The notes under the pieces: generated by a model
The model's database searches: none
The model's input: the letters and a program-made list of their open reading frames with translations, nothing else
What the model was told of the DNA's origin: nothing
Assembly (NCBI GenBank): GCA_963771845.1
Contig: CAVYVC010000009.1
Coordinates: 62,001 to 126,000 of the forward strand
Length of the DNA: 64,000 nucleotides
Origin: VAZQ01 sp963771845
Lineage (GTDB): Bacteria; Pseudomonadota; Alphaproteobacteria; Rhizobiales; Xanthobacteraceae
Reading direction: 5' to 3'
Shown: positions 25,280 through 33,738 of the stretch, piece by piece
Layout of the letters: each line of letters opens with the position of its first letter
Position numbering within the stretch: position 1 is the first letter of the stretch
Translations under genes and position numbers: made by a program

Positions 25280-26026
25280 ATGACCTGGACGCCGGATCAG
25301 CCACTCATTCGCATGCGCGACGTGCACAAGAGCTTTGGCGCCGTGCCGGTGCTCAACGGCATCTCGCTCGAAGTGATGAAGGGCGAGGTGATCTGCATCA
25401 TCGGGCCATCCGGAGCGGGAAAGTCAACGCTCATTCGCTGCATCAATGCGCTGGTAGCCATCGATAGCGGCTCCATTCTGGTGGAAGGCCGCGAACTGCA
25501 CGATCCCAGGCTGGACAAGCTTACGCTCCGCCGCAAGGTCGGGATGGTTTTCCAGCAATACAATTTGTTTCCCCATCGCACGGCACTCGACAACATCATG
25601 ATGGCGCCCATTCATGTACTCCGCCGCGAGCGCGCAAGCGTCGAGGCGCAGGCGCGCGCGCTGCTGCGCAAGGTGGGCCTCGAAGGCAAGGAAAAATTCT
25701 ACCCGGGTGAGCTATCCGGCGGGCAGCAGCAGCGCGTGGCGATTGCGCGCAGCCTCGCCATGCAGCCCGATGTCATGCTGTTCGATGAAGTGACCGCCGC
25801 GCTCGATCCCGAGACCGTCAAGGAGGTCCTCGCCACCATCCGCGAGTTGGCGAGGGATGGCATGACCTGCGTCATCGTGACTCATGAGATGGGTTTCGCC
25901 CGCGAGGTTGCCGATCGCATCTATTTCACGGATCGGGGCGTGATTGTCGAGCAGGGACCGCCGGCAGAATTCTTCGCCCATTGTCGCGACCCACGCACGC
26001 GCCAATTCCTGAGCCAGATACTTTGA
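25280..26026 (+). CDS. Amino-acid ABC transporter ATP-binding protein
   Basis: The 248-residue protein starts at ATG 25280, 7 bp after the permease stop. Walker A is IIGPSGAGKSTL, the Q-loop is MVFQQYNLFPH, the signature is LSGGQQQRVAIAR, Walker B is VMLFDEVTAALD and the switch histidine lies in VIVTHEMGFA. It is the GlnQ/HisP type that energises polar amino-acid uptake. It closes the operon. Confidence 0.97.
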   Translation: MTWTPDQPLIRMRDVHKSFGAVPVLNGISLEVMKGEVICIIGPSGAGKSTLIRCINALVAIDSGSILVEGRELHDPRLDKLTLRRKVGMVFQQYNLFPHRTALDNIMMAPIHVLRRERASVEAQARALLRKVGLEGKEKFYPGELSGGQQQRVAIARSLAMQPDVMLFDEVTAALDPETVKEVLATIRELARDGMTCVIVTHEMGFAREVADRIYFTDRGVIVEQGPPAEFFAHCRDPRTRQFLSQIL

Positions 26027-26177
26027 TCGGGCGCGCCCTGGAAAGGGCCGGCCTTTCACGCCCTCACCAGCGAAGCATGGGGTGAAGAGGCGAGTTTGAG
26101 GAAAGTGCGATCCTCGCGCAGCACGAACCGCTCGCGTTGCGCGAACTCGTAGTTCTCGCGCCCCAGTGCGACCGCTC

Positions 26178-26245
26178 GTAGCCCGCGTTGAGCAAAGCGA
26201 AACGCGGGGCTCCCCCGGGTTTCGCTACCGCTCAACCCGGGCTAC
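26178..26245. repeat. Intergenic palindromic repeat (family C)
   Basis: The outer arms gtagcccgcgttgagc and gctcaacccgggctac can pair with one mismatch region around an inner gcgaaacgcgggg / cccgggtttcgc stem. This 68-bp double hairpin is of the kind scattered between genes in Bradyrhizobium-like genomes. It sits in the 267-bp gap between the transporter operon and the P450, where no gene was seen. Confidence 0.65.
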
Positions 26246-26293
26246 ATCCTATGACACCTGAGCAGGCAGCCCTTGCCAGACGGAAGACCAGAC

Positions 26294-27496
26294 ATGCGTG
26301 CGGACTTTTCCAGTCAGAATTATTTTCGCAATCCCGCCGCGGAAATCGCGAGGCTGAGATCAGCGGGTCCCGTGGTTGAAGTGCAATTCCCGATCGTCGG
26401 GAAAGTGTGGACCACGACGACGCAGGATCTGGCCGATCGGGTATTGAAGGACAGCGATACTTTTACCCTGCGCCGGGACGATGGCAACGTCGCCGGATTG
26501 CAATGGTGGATGCCGGGCGTTCTGCGCACGCTCGCCAACAATATGTTGTCGATGGACGAGCCGGATCATAGACGGCTGCGAGACATTGTCGACGAGGCTT
26601 TTCGCCGCCGCGCCATCCTCGAAATGGAGCCCCGCATCCTGGCGATCGCCGACGAGCTCGCCGAGGAGCTGTTCAGAGAAGGCAGTCCAGCCGACCTCGT
26701 CGACCGTTATGCGCGCAAGCTCCCGCTTTCGGTGATTTGCGAGCTGCTCGGCCTGCCACTTGCCGACAGGCCAAAGTTTACTGCCTGGGCAAGCGGCTTC
26801 ACGCGCTTCACGGGCGCCATCGGCTTCCTGAGCATGATCCCGAACGTCTTTGCGATGAAGCGCTATATGGAAAGGCAGTTGGAAACCGTACGCGAGCAAG
26901 GCGGCGAGGGTCTGATCGCCGAGCTGGTGCGCGTCGAAAAGGAAGGCGGAAAGATCAGCCGTAACGAAATGGTGGCGATGCTCTTCCTGCTATTGTTCGC
27001 GGGGCACGAGACCACCACTCACCTCATTAGCGGCTCGGTCTATGAGCTTTTGAAAAATCCTTCTCTGCGCGATTGGCTCGAAGAAGATTCGACGCGGGTT
27101 GGTTTGGCGGTAGAGGAATTTTTGCGGTTCATCTCGCCCGTACAATTCACCAAACCGCGCCTGGTCCGCAAGGACATCGAGCTTGGCGGCGTCGGGCTGA
27201 AAAAGGGTGACAAGATCATGCCCATGCTGGCGGCCGCAAACCTCGATCCGCAAGCAAACGAAACTCCCGAGAAACTCGATCTCGAGCGCAGGCCGAACCG
27301 GCATCTGGCCTTCGGCACCGGAATTCACTTTTGCCTCGGCCATCAGCTCGCGCGTATCGAGGGAGCGAGCGCGCTCAAGGCCTTGTTCCGGCGCTGGCCG
27401 AAACTTGAGCTGGCGGTTGATGAATCTCAAATCAAATGGCGCAAGCGCCCAGGCATGAAGGCGATCGAGCATCTGCCGGTCGCCACGCCCTACTAG
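26294..27496 (+). CDS. Cytochrome P450
   Basis: The protein has 400 residues from ATG 26294; a TTG 21 bp upstream is an alternative. The I-helix oxygen-binding motif is AGHETT (residues 236-241), the K-helix ExxR is Glu275-Arg278, and the heme loop FGTGIHFCLGHQLAR has the ligand Cys347. The length and lack of a membrane anchor mark a soluble bacterial class I P450 that needs a ferredoxin and reductase from elsewhere. No redox partner gene is adjacent. Substrate unknown. Confidence 0.95.
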   Translation: MRADFSSQNYFRNPAAEIARLRSAGPVVEVQFPIVGKVWTTTTQDLADRVLKDSDTFTLRRDDGNVAGLQWWMPGVLRTLANNMLSMDEPDHRRLRDIVDEAFRRRAILEMEPRILAIADELAEELFREGSPADLVDRYARKLPLSVICELLGLPLADRPKFTAWASGFTRFTGAIGFLSMIPNVFAMKRYMERQLETVREQGGEGLIAELVRVEKEGGKISRNEMVAMLFLLLFAGHETTTHLISGSVYELLKNPSLRDWLEEDSTRVGLAVEEFLRFISPVQFTKPRLVRKDIELGGVGLKKGDKIMPMLAAANLDPQANETPEKLDLERRPNRHLAFGTGIHFCLGHQLARIEGASALKALFRRWPKLELAVDESQIKWRKRPGMKAIEHLPVATPY

Positions 27497-27919
27497 AGTG
27501 CAGCGTTTCCAAAGTTCGAATTATATGTCACGTCATTCCCGGGACCGAGCGCAGCGAGGGAGCCGGGAATCCCCAGTAATCGCCACCACGGCTAATAAAA
27601 AGCGGCGCTGGTTACTGGATTCCGGGCTCGCTGGCCGATCTCGGGCGAACCCGAGATCGGCAGCGCCCCGGAATGACGAGCCCGTTTGATGATCTGATCA
27701 CTTTCGAGGAATCGCTCTACTCGGAGGCGTCCGGGGTACAACTCGCCGGCCGATCAGGCTATTCTTGCGCTGCGACTTAGTCCGGCGTCCGGCAAGGACT
27801 ATCGCCTTCATCGCCGAAGGCGTGCCACCCCAGTAACCTTGCTACCACTTCGGTGACAAAATTGGCCCTGCCGGGGAAGAGGTGCGAACAAGCAACGCGT
27901 CGATCAATAAGGAAACAAG
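27497..27919. other. Intergenic region with a dispersed repeat
   Basis: Between the P450 and the oxygenase gene there is the family A repeat (27531-27678) and 240 bp in which no gene, terminator or strong promoter is visible. Confidence 0.5.
27531..27678. repeat. Dispersed palindromic repeat, family A, full-length copy
   Basis: The 148-bp element is bounded by inverted ends cgtcattcccggg ... ccccggaatgacg. Just inside are gaccgagcgcagcgag on the left and the hairpin gccgatctcggg-cgaa-cccgagatcggc on the right. A related full copy with diverged ends lies at 53139-53278 and a partial copy at 9717-9760. Such elements are common between genes in these bacteria; any short frames inside are spurious. 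Confidence 0.82.
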
Positions 27920-28900
27920 ATGCGCCAGATACCAATCATTGACCTCTCTGAGGCGCTTGCCGGCGGACTTGCGTCGAGGCAGGCCGCCGCGCAGCAGATT
28001 GACAGAACCTGTCGCGAGATCGGATTTTTCACCATTGCCGGTCACGGCGTGCCGGTCACCGTCATGGATGCACTGCGCTCGAAGGCGCATGCCTTCTTCG
28101 CTCTCCCGTTGGAAGAGAAGCGCAAAGCGGTTCATCCGATTGCGGGAACGCCGCGCGGCTACCGCGCGCAAGGGATCGAAGCGCTGGCCCAGGCGAATGC
28201 GAGTGCGGCCCCGCCCGACCTCAAGGAATTCTATCATTTCAGCCGTCAGGAAAGCTGGCCGGACGAGCCCTATTACACGGGTGTCGAGGGCGGACGTTAT
28301 TTCATAGCCAATTTGTGGCCTTGCGAGCCGAAGGGCTTTGCAGCTTGTGCCTTGGCTTACTATGCCGAAATGGAAAAGCTCGCTGCGTTTATGTTGCGCC
28401 TCGCCGCGCTTGCGCTTGATCTCGACGAGCATTTCTTTGCGGACAAGATCGACAGGCATGTCAGCGCGATGCGCTTGAACTTTTATCCCGAGCAGACGAC
28501 GACGCCCCATGCGGGTCAGCTACGGGCCGGAGCGCACAGCGATTACGGGGCGTTCACTATTCTCAACGGAGAGAATGTACCAGGCGGCCTGCAGGTGCTT
28601 GCCAAGGATGGGCATTGGATCGACGTCGAGACCGATCCCGAAACCTTTGTCGTCAATATCGGCGACCTTCTCATGCGATGGACCAACGATCGCTGGGTTT
28701 CCAACACTCACCGGGTGGTAAATCCGCCGGCATCGATCGCCGCGCGAGCAAAGCGCTTGTCTATCGCCTTCTTTCAGCAACCCAATTACGACGCGCTCAT
28801 CGAATGCATTGCCCCGCCGGGCAAGGCCAAATATCCTCCGGTACGGTCGGGTGAGTATCGGGATCTGAAATACCGTCAGACCACCGTGGCGGTAGCTTGA
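27920..28900 (+). CDS. 2-oxoglutarate/Fe(II)-dependent oxygenase, isopenicillin N synthase-like
   Basis: The 326-residue protein starts at ATG 27920 behind aaggaa. It has an N-terminal DIOX_N-type domain (PIIDLSEALAG, FFTIAGHGVP) and a C-terminal double-stranded beta helix. The Fe ligands are His and Asp in GAHSDYGAFTIL and His in NTHRVVNPP; the R-x-S co-substrate motif is RLSIAFF. Enzymes of this group hydroxylate or oxidatively cyclise small molecules. The Bug gene starts at its stop, so the two may be coupled, suggesting oxidation of an imported carboxylate. Confidence 0.93.
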   Translation: MRQIPIIDLSEALAGGLASRQAAAQQIDRTCREIGFFTIAGHGVPVTVMDALRSKAHAFFALPLEEKRKAVHPIAGTPRGYRAQGIEALAQANASAAPPDLKEFYHFSRQESWPDEPYYTGVEGGRYFIANLWPCEPKGFAACALAYYAEMEKLAAFMLRLAALALDLDEHFFADKIDRHVSAMRLNFYPEQTTTPHAGQLRAGAHSDYGAFTILNGENVPGGLQVLAKDGHWIDVETDPETFVVNIGDLLMRWTNDRWVSNTHRVVNPPASIAARAKRLSIAFFQQPNYDALIECIAPPGKAKYPPVRSGEYRDLKYRQTTVAVA

Positions 28901-28911
28901 GAGCGCCTTCG

Positions 28912-29883
28912 ATGCTTCAAGTCATCGCGCTTGCCGCCCTTTCCCTCGCCGCCAGCTTACACATCATCAGCGGCGCGGACGCGCAGCCGATGTTTCCGGC
29001 GCGAACCGTGCACTTCATCCTGCCATATGGCGCCGGCAGCGCCAGCGACACCACAGCCCGTCTGTTCGCCGAGCGGCTGTCCGCGCGCTGGGGCAGGCCG
29101 GTCGTGGTCGAGAATTGTCCCGGCGGTGACGGCCTGGTCTCGCTCGATGCTTTCGTCGGCGCCCATGACGATCACACCATGTGGTTCGGACCGGCCGGTG
29201 TCTTCAATGTGCTTCCCTATCAACACGACAAGCTGCCATTCGACCTCAAACGCGACATCAATCCCATCGCGAGCGTGTCTGAGGTGGTGCTTGCCGTCTC
29301 GACGCCGGCATCCATGAACGTCAACGTGATGGATGAACTCGTGGCGATAGCGCGCGCGCAGCCAGGAAAACTCAATGCCGCAGCCGCCAACGGCGTTTCG
29401 GACTTTTTGTTGTTCGGCTTCTTGAAGAGCATGGGGTTGGAGATCGTCAAGGTGCCCTATCGCGACATCATGCAGGCGCCGGGCGACCTCGCGCAGAGTC
29501 GCATCCATGTTCTGGCGACGTCGCTTGCGGTGGTGCAGCCGTTGAGCAAGGCTGGCCGTATCAAGGTGCTGGCGGTCACCAGCCGGCAGCGCGCGCCCAG
29601 CGCGCCCGAGGTTCCGACAGCGGCGGAAGCCGGCTATCCAGCGCTGACATTCGAGAGCATTGGCGGGCTGTTCGGGCCGCGCGACATGGCCGACAAATCG
29701 CGCGAGAGCATTGCCGCGGATTTCCAGAAAGTCGCCGAGGATCCGATCATCGCCAAGCGCCTCGGCGATACCGGTCAAATCATATCGGTGCTCGGACCTG
29801 CTCAATTCGCCGCCCGCGTGCAAGAGCAGCGCGACAGGCTCGCCGCGCTCGCCAAGACACTGGGCGTCACGGCGGCACAATAG
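28912..29883 (+). CDS. Tripartite tricarboxylate transporter substrate-binding protein (Bug/TctC family)
   Basis: The protein has about 323 residues from ATG 28912; a TTG overlapping the preceding TGA at 28897 is an alternative. The signal peptide ends at GADAQ. The mature start MFPARTVHFILPYGAGSASD, then VVVENCPGGDG and KVPYRDIMQ, show the Bug fold. It is an orphan periplasmic carboxylate-binding protein, 11 bp downstream of the 2OG oxygenase. Confidence 0.92.
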   Translation: MLQVIALAALSLAASLHIISGADAQPMFPARTVHFILPYGAGSASDTTARLFAERLSARWGRPVVVENCPGGDGLVSLDAFVGAHDDHTMWFGPAGVFNVLPYQHDKLPFDLKRDINPIASVSEVVLAVSTPASMNVNVMDELVAIARAQPGKLNAAAANGVSDFLLFGFLKSMGLEIVKVPYRDIMQAPGDLAQSRIHVLATSLAVVQPLSKAGRIKVLAVTSRQRAPSAPEVPTAAEAGYPALTFESIGGLFGPRDMADKSRESIAADFQKVAEDPIIAKRLGDTGQIISVLGPAQFAARVQEQRDRLAALAKTLGVTAAQ

Positions 29884-30009
29884 GGGCTGCTGCGGTCGCG
29901 AAAAGGTCTGGATTTCAACATACGAATTATTCTTGTCGGTCCGCCCTGGCCGGGCGTGATGCCTTGCTTTCATCACTTGTAGCGTAACCGGCAGAGTTCG
30001 CATTCGTCG

Positions 30010-30303
30010 ATGGAAATAAGGCGCCGGGAGGCCGGCCGCGACCGCGGGTGGCTTCGAAAAGTGCGGCCGTGGTATGGGCACGATTACCACTTCCATGTGC
30101 GGATTTACTGCCCGGGGGACAGTCCCGGTTGCCTGCCGGAGCCGCCGATTGTTGCGGGTGAGGGTTGCGGCGCGAAGGACCTCGACCACTGGTTCACCGA
30201 CGCCGTCCTGCACCCCAAGCCGTCGGCCACGCCCAAGGAAAAGCCTCCCCTTCGAATGGCCGACCTCCCCGCCGCCTGCCGCCAGGTGCTCTCGGCACCG
30301 TAG
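30010..30303 (+). pseudogene. Penicillin-insensitive murein endopeptidase (MepA) C-terminal remnant
   Basis: About 80 residues match the C-terminal third of MepA: EAGRDRGWLRKVRPW, then the zinc-site segment GHDYHFHVRI, and the following cysteine-bearing CPGDSPGC and GEGCG motifs. The N-terminal 200 residues, including the other zinc ligands, are not found upstream in any frame. It is therefore a gene fragment. The start at 30010 is a chance ATG. Confidence 0.8.
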
Positions 30304-30358
30304 CGCGCTTGCGCGAAGCCGTGGCCCGTCCGAGGCGTGCCATAGCGAGAGGCCACGC

Positions 30359-30571
30359 ATGCAAACCCGGCAAGCCAAAGCAACCGTCGTCGGTATTCTC
30401 TCGGATACTCACGGCCTGCTGCGCGCGGAGGCTTTGCACGCGCTTGCCGGCACGGAGCTTATTCATCTCAACCCGGGCAGCGCCGGCCCGCGGCGGTTCA
30501 GGTTGCCGACTTGCGTCGCGCGCGTCCGTATTGCCGGCAAGCGCATTGAGCCCGAGATCGTGACGCTATAA
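30359..30571 (+). pseudogene. YfcE/MJ0936-type metallophosphoesterase with large internal deletion
   Basis: The 70-codon frame from ATG 30359 starts as a complete N-terminus (VVGILSDTHGLLRAEAL, with the motif I Asp-x-His) and then passes abruptly from AGTELIHL to NPGSAGPRRFRLP. The latter is the C-terminal segment of the same family, where it normally follows about 80-90 residues later. All central metal ligands are lost, so the protein cannot be active. The join is in frame, which shows a clean internal deletion. Confidence 0.75.
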
Positions 30572-30764
30572 TGCGTGCATTTGACCCTCAAGAGACATGC
30601 GCGCCTCGGAATTGCTGCTGGGCAAATAGACCATCGGGCCCTATTTCGCCGGTCGCATTTACCTGCTGTAATCAGCATAGCTGCAAGCCGACGAACTGTC
30701 GCCGGGCATTGACCAGCGAGGCGCCGCTTCATGTCATCGGGCTTGATGAAAGAATGATGCAGAA

Positions 30765-31256
30765 ATGGTCAGTGAACATGGCATTCCCCTGATTCCCGAT
30801 ATTGCCGTCGTCGAGGACAGGCTCAGAGCCCTTCCGGTTGTTACCTATCAGCCGGGCGAAAACGTGCTCACCGCTGGTTCGAAAACGGGCCGGTTACTTA
30901 TCCTGAAGGAGGGCGCGGTCGCGATTGTCAAAGAGACCATCGAGATCGCCAAGGTGTCGGAGCCTGGCGCCGTCTTCGGTGAGCTTTCTGCGTTGCTAGA
31001 TCAGCCGCATACCGCGGACGTGCGGGCCTTGGAGACTTCACAGTTTCACGTCGCCGATGCGGCTGCTCTCCTTCTGCAAGATCCGCTTGTGCTTCTGTAC
31101 GTGGCCACGGTTCTTGCACGTCGTTTTGACGCCGCCAGTCAAGCCCTCATTGAACTGAAGAGGCAGACGCAGGCCGGTCAGCCACACAGTGAGATCGGCG
31201 AAACGATCGATAAGGTGGAAGGATTGCTGTACCGGTACTTTCGTCTATTCGAATGA
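30765..31256 (+). CDS. Cyclic nucleotide-binding domain protein (stand-alone)
   Basis: The 163-residue protein has a cNMP-binding (CAP_ED) beta barrel at about residues 12-125: LPVVTYQPGENVLTAGS, GRLLILKEGAVAIV and GAVFGELSALLDQPHTADVRA, the last matching the phosphate-binding cassette. The C-terminal 40 residues are helical, and no DNA-binding HTH follows. It may be a sensor or a subunit of another protein. It is co-directional with nothing and converges on the enolase-superfamily gene. Confidence 0.82.
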   Translation: MVSEHGIPLIPDIAVVEDRLRALPVVTYQPGENVLTAGSKTGRLLILKEGAVAIVKETIEIAKVSEPGAVFGELSALLDQPHTADVRALETSQFHVADAAALLLQDPLVLLYVATVLARRFDAASQALIELKRQTQAGQPHSEIGETIDKVEGLLYRYFRLFE

Positions 31257-31267
31257 CGGCCTCATTA

Positions 31268-32362
31268 TCAGATAACGCGATACCGTTCGATGACGGCTTC
31301 ATCGACGTCGATCCCAAGCCCCGGTCGGTGCGGGACCTGCATGTGGCCGTCGCGCGCGTCGATCGCCGCGCCCAACGGGGTCGCCTCCAGCTCACAATAG
31401 AACCGCTCGCACATCGAGTCAGGCAGACACGCGGCAATAACGTGCAGCGTCGCAATCAATCTCGGCCCGAAATAGGGCGAGTGTGGCATGACGCGCACGC
31501 CGTGTTGTCGCGCGATGGCGATCGCCTCGCGCATTGCCGCGATGCCGCCAATCTTGGTAACGCTCGGCTGGAAAATATCGAGCGCGCCGAGTTCGATTGC
31601 GCGCCGCGCTTCGCCGGCATTGCCGATATTCTCGCCGGCCGCGACGGCGACGCCGGTTTCGCCGCGGATGCGAGCCATCGCATCGTAATCGTCGACCGGA
31701 TAAACCGGCTCCTCGAGCCAGGCGAGATTGTACTCCTTGAGCTTGTGCGCCATGGCAAGGGCCTCGTCCGGCGTCCAGGCGCAGTTGGTATCGACCATGA
31801 GCGCGATATCCGGTCCGGCGGCCTTTCGGCCGGGGGCCACCGTCTCGACCAGATGTTCATGCAGCTTGACGGCGGTGTAGCCGCGCCCGACCGCCTCCTG
31901 TGTGAAGCGTGCGACGAGATCGGGATTGCCGTAGCGCAGCAAGCTGGCATAGGTTGGAATGCGCTCCCTGCTTGCCCCGCCGAGCAAGCGGTGAAGCGGC
32001 ACGCCCTGCGCCTTGCCAACCAGGTCCCACAGCGCGATGTCGATGCCGCCGAGCGCGAAGCTGACCGGTCCGTGCCGCCCCATGGCGTGAAGCTTGCGCT
32101 GCAAATCCGTTATGAACGACGGCACGTCGGCGACCTCTCGCCCGACGCACAGCGGCGCCACCATGCGCGCGAGAGCTTCGCGCGTCAGCGGCGAAGCTGC
32201 AAAGCCAAAGGCCTCGCCCCATCCGATCAATCCTGCGTCGGTGTCGATCCGAACAAACAGCGTCTCCATGTGCGTCCACGGGCCGAGCGGTCGCATCGGC
32301 TTGGGTCCGCCATGTTCGTAGGGCACGGCGATGAGGATTGGCTCAACCCGCGTAATCTTCAT
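31268..32362 (-). CDS. Mandelate racemase/muconate lactonizing enzyme family protein
   Basis: The 364-residue protein starts at ATG 32362 (MKITRVEPILI). An enolase-superfamily capping domain is followed by a barrel with the catalytic Lys166-x-His168 in TAVKLHEH, metal ligands Asp191 (MVDTNCAW), Glu217 (WLEEPVYP) and Glu244 (AAGENIGN), and a C-terminal MPHSPYFGP. The KxH rather than KxK pair suggests a dehydratase or another reaction than classical mandelate racemisation. Substrate unknown; acid sugar or hydroxy acid is likely. Confidence 0.9.
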   Translation of the reverse strand: MKITRVEPILIAVPYEHGGPKPMRPLGPWTHMETLFVRIDTDAGLIGWGEAFGFAASPLTREALARMVAPLCVGREVADVPSFITDLQRKLHAMGRHGPVSFALGGIDIALWDLVGKAQGVPLHRLLGGASRERIPTYASLLRYGNPDLVARFTQEAVGRGYTAVKLHEHLVETVAPGRKAAGPDIALMVDTNCAWTPDEALAMAHKLKEYNLAWLEEPVYPVDDYDAMARIRGETGVAVAAGENIGNAGEARRAIELGALDIFQPSVTKIGGIAAMREAIAIARQHGVRVMPHSPYFGPRLIATLHVIAACLPDSMCERFYCELEATPLGAAIDARDGHMQVPHRPGLGIDVDEAVIERYRVI

Positions 32363-32703
32363 CGCGATCCCACGCTTGTCATCGCTTCGCAGGATGACGC
32401 GGTCCAATTTTGCGGGCAAGAGGCGTGCGGCAGAATTCGAACCGGACGAAAGCCCTGGCGACGGGCGCAAACGGCTTTTGCAACAAAATCGGCACTCGGC
32501 TGACTAGCCGAGACGTCCGCATTCACGGAGAGTTTTGGAGGGTAAGCGGACTATCCGCAAAGCTACCTCGCAGGAAGAGGCGAGCCGCTGCGGACCCGCG
32601 GTAGACCTCCCGTCCGGTTGTCGCGGCCGCAATTACTTGCTGGTCAACTGAGCGCCGACTACGCTGCTGGCGCAAATTAAAGATCGATGAAGGAAAATCC
32701 CTG
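32363..32703. other. Intergenic region, nothing recognised
   Basis: The 341-bp stretch between the enolase-superfamily gene and the NIPSNAP gene has only short frames without family features, and no clear terminator or repeat. Confidence 0.5.
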
Positions 32704-33030
32704 ATGGCGCTGTACGAATTGCGAACATACACCCTCTACGTCGGCAAGATGGCGGAAGCGACGAAGCTCTACCAGGAGCTCGGCTTCCCTGCGCTCAAGA
32801 AGGGCAGCCATGACAAGAAGCTCGTGGGCTACTTCCAGGCCGACACTGGCACGATCAACCAACTCGTCCATCTCTGGAAGTTTGATGACGACGCCGACCG
32901 GCGGAAGCACTGGGCAGGGGTCTTCGCCAACAAGGACTTCGTGGAAGGCTTTGCTTCGAAGTTCCGGCCGCTTGTCATGACACAGGAGGTCAAGCTGCTG
33001 ACGGCCGCGCCGTGGGGTCCACATCCGTGA
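32704..33030 (+). CDS. NIPSNAP family protein
   Basis: The 108-residue protein opens with MALYELRTYTLYVGKMAE, the classic NIPSNAP start. It also has the core segments GYFQADTGTINQLVHLWKFDD and DRRKHW. The family adopts a dimeric ferredoxin-like fold of unknown catalytic role, often near catabolic genes. ATG 32704 follows aaggaaaatccctg. Confidence 0.93.
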   Translation: MALYELRTYTLYVGKMAEATKLYQELGFPALKKGSHDKKLVGYFQADTGTINQLVHLWKFDDDADRRKHWAGVFANKDFVEGFASKFRPLVMTQEVKLLTAAPWGPHP

Positions 33031-33173
33031 CTGCGCGGCCTCGACATACCCTCGACACGCGCTGCGCTGCGGAATTTGCTCGCTATCGGGGCATAACGGA
33101 CATCGATCAAGCCGCACCGATCAAGCTCGATTTATGAGTACGCGCCGCTAGACCGCCGGCCAGTGTTTACTCG

Positions 33174-33193
33174 ATGCCCGCGTTCGCGGGCAT
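33174..33193. repeat. REP-like palindrome (family D), copy 1
   Basis: atgcccgcg-tt-cgcgggcat is a perfect 9-bp inverted repeat, flanked by gacga. It resembles the common repeat in these bacteria with core gcccgcgaa-gcgggcatgac. An imperfect second copy lies at 35934-35953. Confidence 0.65.
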
Positions 33194-33289
33194 GACGATG
33201 GAGGGGCGCGCGATGCGCGCGCGAGTGTCCGGGATGAGCTTCTCAGCTGCGTCAACGCGCGGCAATTGGGGTCGAGTGCCCGCACGGCC

Positions 33290-33511
33290 TCGACGATGCT
33301 CGGCCACGATCCGCATCGCCGGATCAGTGCCACCGCCGGCCGGAAACTGGCTGATGAACTTCACTGGACCCGCGGGGTAGGTCTGCGCGTTTGCAGCCGA
33401 TGGCCCCGCGATCGATGCGGCAAGCAAGAAAGCGGCAATTCTGGTCCCGGCTGGAATGCTCAACCGGTCGATAAATTTCCGCCGTCGCGTCGCGAAATTA
33501 TTAATCAACGA
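33290..33511 (-). pseudogene. Bug/TctC-family binding protein, N-terminal remnant
   Basis: On the minus strand a signal-peptide-like segment (IAAFLLAASIAGPSAANAQ) is followed by the mature Bug start YPAGPVKFISQFPAGGGTDP and AMRIVAEH, with an Arg-rich stretch (TRRRKF) ahead of the signal. After that the homology stops, and the frame runs through unrelated sequence into the REP-like palindrome at 33174. About 80% of the gene is missing, so it is a fragment. Confidence 0.7.
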
Positions 33512-33738
33512 CGGAAGCTCTCCCTGTCGGAAGTCATGGCGGGACGATTGGGAGTACAGGCCGAGCCGCAAAAGAGCAAGCCGGCAAAAAGAACAATCGA
33601 ATGCCCTCATTGTGATGTTCAAGCACCGGCAGCACTCGCCTGATTTTCTGTGCTGTCGATGGCGGCTCACTACTTGGTTGCGCGCGCGTTATGTGATTGC
33701 CTACTTGCAACGAACAGCAGCAACATCAGGGATCGCTC

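Noticed and set aside
27498..27689. Short frame after the P450
   Set aside because: It lies wholly within the family A repeat.
28957..30378. 473-codon minus-strand frame opposite the Bug gene and the mepA remnant
   Set aside because: Rich in Arg and His with no motif, antisense to a clear binding protein.
31253..32503. 416-codon plus-strand frame opposite the enolase-superfamily gene
   Set aside because: Antisense shadow; the metal ligands and catalytic residues are on the minus strand.
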